Shown here: in pieces, positions 12,386 through 24,700 of the stretch
Numbering within the stretch: position 1 is the stretch's first letter
Layout: each line of letters starts with the position of its first letter
Translations under genes and position numbers: made by a program
The notes under the pieces: model-generated
Told to the model about the DNA's origin: nothing
The model's database searches: none
Seen by the model: only the letters and a program-made list of their open reading frames with translations
From: Neelides folsomi
Taxonomy: Eukaryota > Arthropoda > Collembola > Neelipleona > Neelidae
DNA: 64,000 nt
Assembly: GCA_034687125.1 (NCBI GenBank)
Contig: JAQGBZ010000071.1
Location: 124,001-188,000, forward strand
Reading direction: 5' to 3'

Positions 12386-15300
12386 CTTACATTTTACCTA
12401 ACCTAACAATAAAGAAACAGGTCAAATAAGACTATCATATACAGGTGCTTTGCTCACCGCAAATTCCGACACTCCAACCTTCTAAATCTTAAATGACAAA
12501 TTGAATTGAGAAAAACACATAACAATCTGTATATTTAACTGACAACACTTCTTATGTCTTCACCCTAGCTTGTATTTTTCTCTACTGTTGGCAAAAGAGA
12601 TTCTTAGATCCAAGCGATTCAAAAAACATTCAATAAATGTCCTTGATAAATTCAAAATTAACCAATGCGCAATAGATCAAGTTCATTACGAGTCTCCCTC
12701 TATTCAAATACTTTTTGCCCTCATCTTATCCGAGTAGTAAAAGAATCATAAATTCCATTGTTTCCCTTCTACATTATGAAATGTAAAACACAATGGGTTC
12801 TAATACATAGTTATGTGCATTTGAATGAACTCCCTCGATGACCATTAAATTTTTCCTATGGAAAATGACGATAAGGGTAGATATGAAGGATAATTTCGTG
12901 GAGGCTCTTACGGAATGTAAAAGGGGTGGCCAAACTGGGTAATTTATCTATTAAATCCTCGTAAACTTCAAAAACTGATAAGCTTTGCAGAAAAATAAAT
13001 TCCACAATTCCTTTTCCTTTTATTTATGTGACACAAGGAAGGAGTTTTGTGTCTGTGGAGACGCACACATAAACTGTTTATCCCACAACGTCTATGGGGA
13101 CGGTGAGGATGGGCAAAAGTAATCGAGTTTATTTAAATTAGCTGCAACGATTACTCGTCGTCTTTTGTCTATACAAAGAGATGCTTAATCTCGTTTTGAT
13201 CTCTGGGAATGTTTTTATGTCGTCGAAGACAAGTATTTGAAAATACTTTTATAGGAATGTGGAATGAATCCAAAGAGTCGCTCATTGAAATGCCAAACTA
13301 TAATGTGATTGTAAATTTTGCAAATGCGCTACTTAACTCCTGCAAATAATAAGAGTCAGTTTTAATGCGAGTTCAAGTAGCGTCGGGCTTAAATTGCCCT
13401 TTTTATTATAATTTTAAAACCTTCTGCAGTTGCACTATAAATAAAAAAGGATGCGGAGGTTCGTTGGTGGTGGATTATTTAGGAGTTCCGGGAAGTGGGA
13501 TGAAGGGTTGGGCGGCGGAAGTCTTACTTTGTCCCTCCATTGGGATCAAAGGCCTGGTGAGCTTACGAGCATTCCCATACAATAATAACTCTAATAATTG
13601 GGAGTAAAGGGGGGAACAGGTGGATTTTGCATTGTGCGTGTGAGTGAGCTTGGTGGGCTTAAATGATTTCCAGAGGAATCCCCCTCATGATTATGAACAG
13701 AGGAATGTTGTTCCACATGAGAAACTTCTTCACCAGCCAAAACTGCCGGGGAGATCTCTGCGGAATCGCCCCCACCAACACCAAACCTCCGGATTCATGG
13801 ATCGTAGGCCAACACGCTGGCTTTATTTATGCTATGTATATTTGACAAACATTGTTTGCATTGTTTTCTATGAGCAAACAATGGACATGTATATTTTATT
13901 TTTTTAAAGTAAATAAATAACAATATTTATTATTGTATAATTTATTTTGGAAATTACTCTGAATCTTGTGTTTTATCCAGCGACAATTTTTTGATATTAA
14001 AAAAATCTTTTTCATATTTCAAAACACTATCTAACATTTATAAAACAAGATAGAGCTAAAGTACCAATGGTAGTGCGTAAACGTATACTTATTCAGAAAT
14101 TTTTTATTACAAGGTTTTATAAAAATAAATGCGTATAGTAGTAAAGATTCATAAAAAGGGCCAAGTTTGTCAAAGCTACTTTTTAAAAAAGGAGCCTAGT
14201 TTTAATTGGCAAATATATGCAGATTCAGCGTAGCGTGAAATATTCACTTTTTACATCTAGAAAATGAAAAAAGACGTACATGTCGCCTTTTATTCCTCGC
14301 TCCCTGCTCTTTGTTTTATTAAGCAAATTATTCCATTTCTCACTCTCCTCCTTTACAAAGTCATTTTTTGAAGCGTTTCTGCATAATGGTATTATTTACA
14401 TTACAAGTTTAATGAAAAATAATGAAGAAGATCTGGTGGGGCTCTTTAGAGTTTCGACCTCCGGCTCAAACTATACAAGCTATGTAGGGCGTCTTGCGTG
14501 TGTATCTCTTTGGTTGATATTTATGCAAACGGCCTAGGCCACGGTCGGCTGAAGGTATTTATTAAGCTACTCATTCTGCTCATACCTTCCACACTTGAAA
14601 CTTCTTTTTCCTTCATCCACTTCTCTGGAATAATTTATTCAATTTTCCCTTTGAATGGACGAGAGTGTGAATATCCTCATTTCACTCTTATTTTTTACTG
14701 TCAGCCTAAGCGTCTTCTCGGAATACACATGGTTGAGAGAAACGCAGATTGTACATGTTAGTTACTCGGAGAAGCCAAAAAGTTATATTTCGGAAGTGTA
14801 CATGCCATTTTTCCTAAATAAATCTCTCCTCCCCTCATCTCTGGGAGCAGAAGAAAAAGGAAAAAAACGTAAATAAATGGTTCCTCCTTCATTGTTCAAA
14901 TTGGTAATCCAATTCGGAGTGATATTAAATTTTAGTAGAGATTTAAGATCTTCAGCCTCAACTTACTTCCTGGGGGTGTGAAGTTGGGAAGACAGAAGCC
15001 CAAGTACATGAGTAATGTTGAGAGATGTATAGAGATATCAAAGGTTCTTCTCGAGAAGAACAGTGTAGACATAAATCCTCCTTTACTTTCATGGAGCCAC
15101 ATAAATCTCGAGGGTTCTTCATAGGTCGACCAAAGCATCGGTTGAGTGTTCACCATTTCCCTCCTTCGCCCGGAATTTGAGGGAAAGAGATCACAAGGGG
15201 GAAAATCAACAAGGATACATTTCCTCCTTTTCACTATATAGGATGAAAATATTGAGACTGAAATTTAATATGAAGAGTTCGAGTTCCTCTCATTTCCATA

Positions 15301-17871
15301 TTCTCAATAGAGAGCCGGATGAACTTGCATTGGAATAAGCAATGGTAAAAAGAGTTGCAATGAGAATGCTAGGACCCAATACAGCCTTTTTTCCAACCCA
15401 AACTCCAGTGTTGTTCAGACGAGAGGAAAGTCGTTATATGGAATATTAAGAGTCGGAAGGAATGACGATGATTTTGAAAGTCGTATTAGAAAGAAAGTAA
15501 TGGGGAAGAGACGGAAGTCGGATCTCATTTATTCCGCTTAATTTTCCAAAAGCCCTCCGAATCTCCTCAAATTGTGAAAGAATCGAAAGGTTTTCCTCCC
15601 TCCCCTCCTTCTTAACCGTCCATTTTAACTGCTTTCCTCCTTAATGCTTCACTTGTCCTTTTAGCCTCTTGCATTTCCCCTCCTTCGGATCCACTTTGAA
15701 AATAGGAAGTAGAATTCCCCATTTCAACCTTCCACCTCCCGATATTCAATTATGGTTGAGAGTCATTAATGGCCTATTTTGAACCCTTTAATTCTGTCCT
15801 AGCTTTTTTTGCTCCTTAGCTTTTACTTCTTAAAGTCTCATTCCTCCAAGTAGGGGATATGTTATACGACGCTGTTAAAGTTATTGTAAGATGTAGAATT
15901 GGGTTGGACAGTTATGGGGATATTTGGGGGAAGAAAAAGTGTTTGCAAAAAGTTGGAGGAGGACGTTGAAGGAGCTTTAGTGAGTGAGCCACTTTTGGAT
16001 CATTACTTGATTGAAATATTAACTGACTCCCAAGTACTGAAGGAAGGTGTCGGAGCCCATGGCTTACATTTTAAACAGAGCCCAAGTTTCTCAAACTTCT
16101 TATACCATTACATGTATTATGAGTGGCTCTTCAGACGACAGACCTACAAATTCCTAATTTCTCACTTAAAAGGCACAGTTACAAGTTCCATTATTCAAAA
16201 AGAGGGACACAGGGGAGTGGAAAAAAGGTGGACAAAGCGAAGTAAACTTTTTTGGCATCTTTTGCCTGAGCTCGTAGCTGGCGGGTGAGAAGACCGTCAG
16301 ACAATAAAAACTCTGCTGAAAACTTGAGAAACTTGAGGGAGGCCCAAAGACTCCTTTTTTCCAGCTCGACTCCCAAGAACCCCTCTTCTTTGAATCTAAT
16401 CACGTCGCTATTAAATGTATCGTTTCCATTACTTCCCTTGGCAAGGAAAGCAATTAAAGTTGAAGAAAGGAGAAGGCCGAGGGATTGAAACAGTCGGAGG
16501 CGGAAAGTTGACCGGACCACCCCTTAAGTCCTTTTCCACTCAAAGACGCCTGAGAGGATGAGAAAGACAAACAAAGGAGAGTTGATTTCCTTTCCGTATC
16601 TAAATTAAGGAACTTTCCTTTATCAACTCCGCCGCCCTCATGAAAGCAGGAGCCCAAAAAATTAAAACGGCCGGAGATTAAGATATATAATACATTGGGC
16701 ATTTTAGGATTAATTTAGATGTTAATTGGATGAGAGATGAAACTTTCTCAATTAACTTTGTAATTTGTAGAAACATATTCTCCTACTCTTCCACTTTTCT
16801 TCTGCCCTAATTTCTTATGTCCCCACTCTACTCCACATTACTAACTGAGTGAGTGAGTAAAACACAAAAGGGAGAATAGTTAATTAAATTTTTCTAATTT
16901 CCTATTCCCATTATAATGATTGTAATAAAAGAATTGATTTCATTCTATTTCAATGGACCTCCACCGATCACTTTCCATTGTTACTCAAACAAGGGCTAAC
17001 TCGTCCTCCATTCAATAAAGTTGGGTGAAGTCATTTACTTTAAAAATATCTCAATTCTTATTATCTCAATTTTGGTTGTGAAATGGTCGTTTCTTTCTTC
17101 TATCATTCCTCGAATGCATAATTCATGTCTCTTACCTTTTCACGGCTTAAGTAAATGGGAAGAATAGAAGCTCGCAAGTCTTACCTGAAACAAAAAGAAA
17201 AGTCATTGATTATGTATTTCCACTCGAGCTTTGCTTTACGATCCCTTAAACTTTATTTTGGTACTTAGAAATATTCTTATTTGGCATGTCTGCATCATGT
17301 AAGTACGGCCCATTTGTGCATGTACAACACCATGTAGGATCCAATGGATTCTTGGTCCTCACCCTTGTTAGTTAGGGTGATTTAACGAAAGGTAAATCTC
17401 TTAAATCAGGAGAATTTTCAAAATAATTATATTATGCCCATCATCTCTTGAATGAGAATCAGTTGAGAGGAGAATAAGTTATCAAGTTATCATTTAATAA
17501 CAGGTTTGAAGTCCGGAGCTCTTATTAAATAAGAGAAGGACTCAACATCACTTTAAATCACAATGGTAAATGATGGCCAAACCGACGGATCTATTCATGA
17601 AGGGAAACAAATAATATTGAGTATTTTATGGCTCAATCCCCATTCGAACCCAAAGGCGAACATTCTTTAGCTCTTCTTGGGTGGCGCCGACGAGTGGGAG
17701 AGAAATAAATGGCAATCTTAACCTCTCGACCGCAATGTCAATCGCCCTTTGGTAACAAAGTGGAGTTTGAACTCCATAAGAGCTCGAGGAACATATAAAT
17801 ATAATGAGGGGATCCGCCGAGCTGGGATCATTTAGCAGTACCGTAACTACGAGGAGGCTAAGGGAGGCAAG
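12386..17871. other. Gene-free stretch
   Basis: No supported gene. The longest open frame (15,899-16,288, plus, 129 codons) has no recognisable domain and overlaps an antisense frame of 109 codons, so I treat both as chance. An AT-rich island at 13,840-14,280 contains a 10-bp inverted repeat (CATTGTTTGC and GCAAACAATG) around 13,850-13,885. A short frame ending at 13,845 is discussed under findings. A minus-strand frame at 17,626-17,892 is also unrecognised. Confidence 0.5.
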
Positions 17872-18717
17872 ATCTCCGGGCCCGACCATCACCTAGGGGT
17901 CCTTTACACTAGATATTATCGACTCTTTAAGAGTAATCCATTATTTTAGTAAAAATTAGTTAAAATTATTTTTATGCTAGGTTTAATGAATCAAATTCTT
18001 CTTTAATTCAATATATTTTATGGTATATTATTGATTTCAATATTATTTATTTATTTTTCAAAATATCTTTCGGCGTCAGAACATACCAATTTGTGTCACG
18101 GTATTTATCTTACATTTAGCTTTTGAGATAAAAAGTGGGCATATTGAAAATGTTTAAAATATACAGGAATTTGGCCGGTCCCGTAAATAGAGTAAACATA
18201 TTTATAGACCTGACCTAATACTGATGTTTCGATATACTATGAACAACGGAATTTTAAAAATTTCGCGAAATAAGGCGGTTCCTGAATATATAATTCAGCA
18301 ATATTAAAAAAATTGCGTAACTGTTCCGTATAAGTATTAAATTACTAAAAAAACTAAAAATTGTGAATTTAGCGGAACCTTAAGTTTTCGATAAATGCAA
18401 AGTAACGAAAATTTGAAATATTCGCGGAACCTTTGGGTTCCGACACGTGCCAAGTATCGAAAATTTGAAAATTTCGCGGAACCTAATGGTTCCGACACAT
18501 GCCAAGTAACGAAAATTTGAAAATTCTGCGGCTCAGATAAAAGATGGATAGGGTTGATTTCAAAATTTCTCTAAATGTGAGAATTTTAAATATTTCCCGA
18601 TACATTTAGGATAATTTGTTAAATGAATAACCTCAAAACTTCTAATTTCCGAATCAAGTAATTAAGACATTAAGTTTCATAGGGGCCCAAAAAAATCTTA
18701 TCTCCGGGCCGGACCAT
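17872..18717. mobile_element. Putative AT-rich insertion flanked by 18-bp direct repeats
   Basis: An 18-bp sequence (ATCTCCGGGCC, C or G, GACCAT) occurs at 17,872-17,889 and again at 18,700-18,717, with 17 of 18 bases equal. The roughly 810 bp between them is strongly AT-rich, while both flanks belong to the higher-GC regime. That is what a non-autonomous insertion with a long target-site duplication would look like. The interior has no open frame of note but holds a 52-bp tandem repeat. No inverted termini or poly-A tail are clear, so the class is unknown. The GC-rich direct repeats could instead be element termini. Confidence 0.5.
18372..18527. repeat. Three tandem copies of a 52-bp unit
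   Basis: Units start at 18,372, 18,424 and 18,476, each exactly 52 bp, and a fourth start (GCGG) occurs at 18,528 before similarity ends. Each unit runs GCGGAACCT...CGAAAATTTGAAA. The last two contain GGAACC and GGTTCC separated by 4 bases, so each could form a small stem-loop; the first unit has lost the second arm. The array lies inside the putative AT-rich insertion. Confidence 0.85.
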
Positions 18718-21700
18718 ACCTCGGAACGTCACTGTGATTGAGTTCTCGTAGTACTACACATTGGGAACTTATTAAAATTCGTCAGACGGATTTCCATCCT
18801 CCATTTCTCTCTCCCATCTTCCTCTCATCTTCATCGGCTAATTATGCCCATTCTCCGTCGTGTGTCACGATCGTTATAACCTCAAATCTCATTCCTTATC
18901 TGCTCGTTCCTCTTTAACCCTAATCACGCGGAAAACTCATCGGAGTTCCCATCATCGTTCTCTGAGACCACACGGCTTCTGCCTTCACCATCCATTTATC
19001 TCTCCATCTTGCACAATTCGCACAATTCTTTTCGTCTCTTCTTTCCTCCACTTGAGATTTCAAAGTTAATACACATTGCCGCTTCTTTGAAACTTGCTCG
19101 TGTTCTTCCGAAGCCACTTCTCAAGATTGGAAATATCAAATTCCATCTTGGCTCACCCTCACATTCAAAGCCCCACGTGGATTAGCAATTCGCTCATGTA
19201 TTTATATAATAATGATAAGAAATCCAACTTACTAAACCTTCACATGCGGAACGAATTGGACTAAAAGGCGTTAAAAAATGATGAAAATATGTGGCCAAAA
19301 ACTTTCGATTATGAAATACATGCCGAAAAGGATCATTAAGCATAAGAAAATCAGATCCTGTTAATCCATATTTCACACTTATACGGAGTTTAACGTTCAT
19401 TATAACCAAATTGCTAATGGCTCTTATCTTCAGAATTGCGTTTCAGGAATTTTTTCAAAGTTTTTGCTTAGAGAATTGAACTTCACGATTACGATGCGAA
19501 GTCCTCAATATTTCCACTACTAATAGTATGTTTATACATTATTATGAGTTGTGTTTGCGTTGGCCTCTAAATGTGCACAATGTAAATTTGCAAATTCGCC
19601 GAGTGTCATCAAGAAATGTGTAAACCATTCCATTCAAATTTTCTAATTAGAAGAGGAGCAAAAGAGAAGAACAGTTAGCTGGTTTTATCTAGAGTAATGC
19701 ATTTCATAAAAGATCTTTTCTCATTGAGATCGTGGTCCGGCTGGGAGCAAGTGCTGGTCGACAATTCCCTGTTCCAATTATCAACAGGCATGTAGGCGTC
19801 GACTCCTCACGATGAGTTCGTTACGGAGATGCCGTTAGCAAAATCTAATAAGCTCACCGTGTCATCTCTCTTTCTTCCGCGAGCCCAATCAGACACTTTC
19901 GAATTATAACATCTCACTCCGACTCCTGCCAGCCATAAATTAAACATTTACTCACAAATCAGCTTCTGCCGTCGGCGGGGTTCTGCCTTCACATAATTAG
20001 CCCATACTTCATCAGGAGGATCATAAACTTGGAAATACCCATCTATGTTTATCCCTCAGCCCATTTCCTTGTTATGGATAAAGGTGATGATAGAAATTTG
20101 CGAGTGAGTGATGGAATGAAATGGCGGAACTTTATAATGTGCTCCCTGGTCTTTCATACGGTCGACGAGGGTCAGTCGTGGGAAAATGTTCCCATAAAAA
20201 GGAGCGGAGAGGCGTGCAAGTGGGAAAATAAAAAGCAAAGCTCGCTCTAACCATCCCTACAATGATGATGATGACGAAAAGTGGGAGTAGTAAGATGAAG
20301 AAAATATATATTCATCAATCTATCCTTTGTATGAACTATGAATGTGTATGTGTGTAAATGTGTAAAAGACTCGGATTCCCTCCGTATCTTCTGCGCCCCC
20401 GTCTTCCTAATGATCTCCTCCTTTTTACACAACAAACAGGGTATGTTTTTCACCTCGGCTCATGTCGAGCGACTCCAACGTTCCAAAACTCCTGTTGATG
20501 GCCCTAACTGTGGTTCTTATTCCATCTGATACCGTTTTCCCTCATTTACCTTCCTCCACACAGCTCCCGATCTCCTTCATTTACTCCTTCATCTAACCCT
20601 CTCTCGAATTATTCAGCTCTACATAATCGAGTTGAATCCAACCCAAAAAACTTGCCAAGAACAACATCAGAACCCAGTGAGGATGGAAGAGGAAGGATGG
20701 GGAATCCATTACCATTCGTCCGGGTCTCGAAGGTAGGAGGAATGTGGAAGTCCTAACAGACCATTTAGGAATATAACAACTCGGTTTATCCACATCAGCT
20801 CTTCCAAAGTACTTCTTTTAATTTGAGAGAGAAGGAATTAAAGCCCACAAAGCCCACAAGGATATGCAAATGGGAGGACACGAGAGTGAGTCAGGAAAAA
20901 ACCACGAATTTCGGAGAAGTGAGGATAAATCTATATAAGTGTGTATTGTATTCCGCTATTCAACCCCTAAAGATTCTCACTCAAGTAGATTTATTGTGTT
21001 TGGATGCTCCATTAGAAATGCTAATGTGGGTTCTCAATCTTAAATCAAAGGCATTCCACTTGCTCATCTCATACATAACCTTAGTGAATTTTGTTCATTT
21101 AATTTCCCTCAATTTCCAACTCCCACCGTGGTAACGTTTCAATGGCAAATCAATCTTAATAAGTATAATATTTGCGAGTATAGTTTATGGTAAGTATAAG
21201 GTGTGCGCAATTGTAATCTCTTTGATGGAAAATAAAATTGGCAAATGTTTCAAATGCTCAACATCGTTATTTACGACTACTGTTGCAAGTGATTTGGTCA
21301 TATCGCTCGAGTTGTAAAGGAACAGTTGAATAATATGATTTAATTGAATTAAATAGAGGGAATAAACGAAAAGAAAGAGAATAATAAGAGAAGCGTGCTG
21401 ACCAAAAGGTTAAACTAAGTGAATTTTCGAGATGGAAAAAAATTGACTCGAGGCTCCGTCGGCTCTTCCTCCTTTAACTGTCCATTTTGTTCTCCCTTCG
21501 AATAAAACTATTTTTATTTTATGACCTCCGTGTAAGGGAGTTTGGAAAATTTAATTTAATCTTCCTGTATGATATAGCTTCTGTTAATAACGAGTCCTCA
21601 GCATGGCATTTGCCTACATTAATCTCCATCGGCCGCAATTCTTTTCAAAGACAACTATCTGAAGTTCAGGAGACTGAGGCGAGACGGAGTCGAATGCGGA

Positions 21701-24700
21701 CACGTTCGCCTTTCCGACTTTTTTCTCTTTTGTCGCCAGGATTTGGGGCAAGTTCTACCAAAAACTCAGAAAAAGTCACAATGATGTGTGACAACGACAA
21801 TGTTTATACTATAAAAGAAGGCTATAAGAAAAATATAAACTAACCCATTCTTATTCGCTTAACACACTAAAGATAATTGAGCCCATTGTGTGTTTTATTT
21901 CCATGCTATGCCTCTCCCTCCTATGCTACATATGCGAAATCTATTTAAGGAATTTCTACCTATACTAATATATGAAAAATATAAAAATACATCCCATTTA
22001 ATATTATGCTATATGTATCATTATAAACTGATATCACTTAAAAGGCCATTTGGAATTCAGCGTTGTTTGCCTACCTTAAATTATTTTGTTCCAAGCCACC
22101 TTTTACACAAATATTTATGGGAATGGGAATTACAATGAAATGAATTGGAAGAGCGCCATGGCAGAGTTGCATGGGCCATTGAGAGTCTTCACTTTTCTGT
22201 AATGGGAATGATGGGATGGGTTCGGGGATAGTTTGAGATTGAAAGTGGAATTCCGATGGGAGCTGACCGCATTGTGTAACAAGAGTTGAAGATGAGCAGA
22301 GGAACTCCATTGTGAGATTGGGAAGAGGACTCAGGTCCTCTTTTCTCTTTTAATCGCAGTGGGACATCTCCAAGAGGCGGAATCTCTTCCAGTGACACTC
22401 TCCGTCTCTCATGTATAATGAGTGTCACAGGAGAGAGAGAGGAGTTTAAATCTGTACAGAGAGCTTCAAAGAACTTCGATAAAAGATTGAAGGGAGGGAT
22501 AAGATGAGGAACTTTTCTCGCCTCTCGAAACGTGCTCCTACGCGAATCGAACTCGAATCTGATAGCAAATGGTGAACAATGGGGACGCGGGAAGGTGTTG
22601 AGAGAGAAGACAACGGATTCACTCGGCCACGCCAAATAGACACGAAGGAATTCGTTCCTTGTATCCTCAAGATTCCTCGTCCCCCTTCTTTATTCATAAG
22701 GCGCAGTGGACAAGTTCACGGTCAAAGAGACCAACGGAGCCTTTTCACGGAGACTTTATTAAACAAATAAACAAAGATTTGATATCTCGGCCGTCGAGGA
22801 TCTGAATAACGTTTTTGCTCCTCGGCGACAAGAAGAGAAGCCAAGTGGATCGCCCTCAATAGAGGGATGTCGTGTGAAAGGACAACTTTGGAGTTTGGTA
22901 AATAATAATCATAAAATAAGCTTCAAGTCAAACTCATCCTTTTGACAGAAGCACACATGGACGCGAACCATAGAGCCGAATTTATGTAACACAATGTAAA
23001 GAATGAGATTTGGAGTTGTGATTGAAGAGAGTGTTGGCACTCGGCAGTTTTCCGCCTCAGGGCAAAGGAATCGTAACGTAATGGAAGATTATAACGAAGA
23101 GAGTAACCAGAGATCGGCATGCAGCATAATGCACTTCACAGCTTCCGAAATGGAATGTTAATCTGGAAGAGGGTTTGACTCTCAATAGCTAATCTATCAA
23201 CGTCTCATCCCATCATTGTCCATGATTAAAGAGAGATAATGAAGAGTTTAATTAAAGCACAATTCATCCTTCATCCTAAATTCTCGATTTAAAACAAGAA
23301 AGAGTCCTTTGGAGTTAATTACTATAGAATGGGCATAAGCGGAAGCGGAATCGGACTAGCAGACTCACTTTGGTTCCTTTCTTCCACTTAATGCAAAGCT
23401 CTTAAAGAAGTAAAGGGGGAGGGAAATTAAACGTGATGAATATTTAAACTTGGCTTTTCATCCTTCCTCTGAATTGTATATGGGTGTAAGTATGGAGAGG
23501 AGCACCTCGTTATCCAAAGAGGATCGAGTTCTAATTAAAAATTCTATTTGGGAATGAAGAGGAATGAAGAAGTTTCTCTTTCTTTTCCGTTCCCGCCTCA
23601 ACGTCAACTCCCAAGTTATATGGTATGTAGCCAAAGAGACAAATGTCGGATGATCCTGCGGAAGCCAGCGGAAAATTTTAGTTAAATTCCCCCCATCCTC
23701 CTAGTGTCCTATTGCTCCTCACCACTTGCCGCTGCTCCCTTTTATTTATTCAGAGGGCTGGTGAGACAAATGGAGAGAGATTAACGATACGACTTATTTT
23801 CCAAAGCGACTCTCCGAACAACTTGCAAATGTGGGTTAATTAAAATTCTTCCACCCTATGAGAATTTCTTATCCTGTATAGGAAGCTGAGATTTTAATTT
23901 GAGAAAGAGATTGGCAAGGAAGGAAGCCAAGTCTTTCTCAGTTCCGTGGGATCTTTTCCCCTTCATCGCCTCATCACCATTTATTTTCATTGGGGAATTG
24001 TCGAGGCTGAAAGAGGATTTGGGTATTCAGATGCCATCCTCAGTCACCGTCGCTCAGTCAACCCCATTCACTTCCTCTGCCGCCATGGACCCCCAATAAA
24101 CCATACTATTTGTATCATTAATTTACTCCTGTTACCTGAAATTCGCCATGATTGTCACCCACAGTTAGAAATCGGCGGCGAGGTGTTGGGAGGAACCAAC
24201 GCACAATGGCAACCTCCTATACAACAACCAGGCTGATTTATTCGGAGACTCTTCATCTTCTTTTCACCTCAAGTCATGGCCATTTGCCTTTCATTAGAAG
24301 GTTATTCATACACTCTGAGAGAGGAGCGATCAAATTCAACCGGGGGTTTGTGAGGGCAACGAGTCGTTCGATTATCTTTGGTTTCCATTTCGTTCCCTTC
24401 CCAAATACTTCTTCCTCATTCCCACATTGGTATTCCTGGGAATCATTTATAGATTTGATTCATCTTTGAGATAAAGGAATATTGTATATTTTTCACATTT
24501 CCTTCTCGCCTTTCCCAAGCCTTAAATCAAGAACTGTCAGCAGATGACATTTCCAAGTTGCGTCAATTTGTTAATCAAAACATTTTGACTTTGTGCGAGA
24601 TGATAAAAGTGAATTTAATGAGGAGAATGAAAATTGGAATCTATTAGATTCCATTTGGAGAGAGGGAAGGAAATTGACAAGTTTATTTACTTAAGAGTGG

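Noticed and set aside
15899-16288. 129-codon open frame on the plus strand
   Set aside because: No domain, signal or splice context, and it overlaps a 109-codon antisense frame. This length is expected by chance in a 64-kb window.
17626-17892. 88-codon minus-strand frame beside the AT-rich insertion
   Set aside because: Composition looks protein-like, but I recognise no family and it ends within the direct repeat. Not enough to call a gene.
22189-22635. 148-codon open frame on the minus strand
   Set aside because: Overlaps several other frames, has no recognisable family features and lies in the GC-richer regime where chance frames are longer.
22530-22640. tRNA-like boxes on the minus strand (GTGGCCGAGTG and GAGTTCGATTC about 70 bases apart)
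   Set aside because: The T-arm and acceptor stem do not pair, and no anticodon arm can be drawn. At best this is a very old tRNA-derived SINE; I cannot support an RNA gene.
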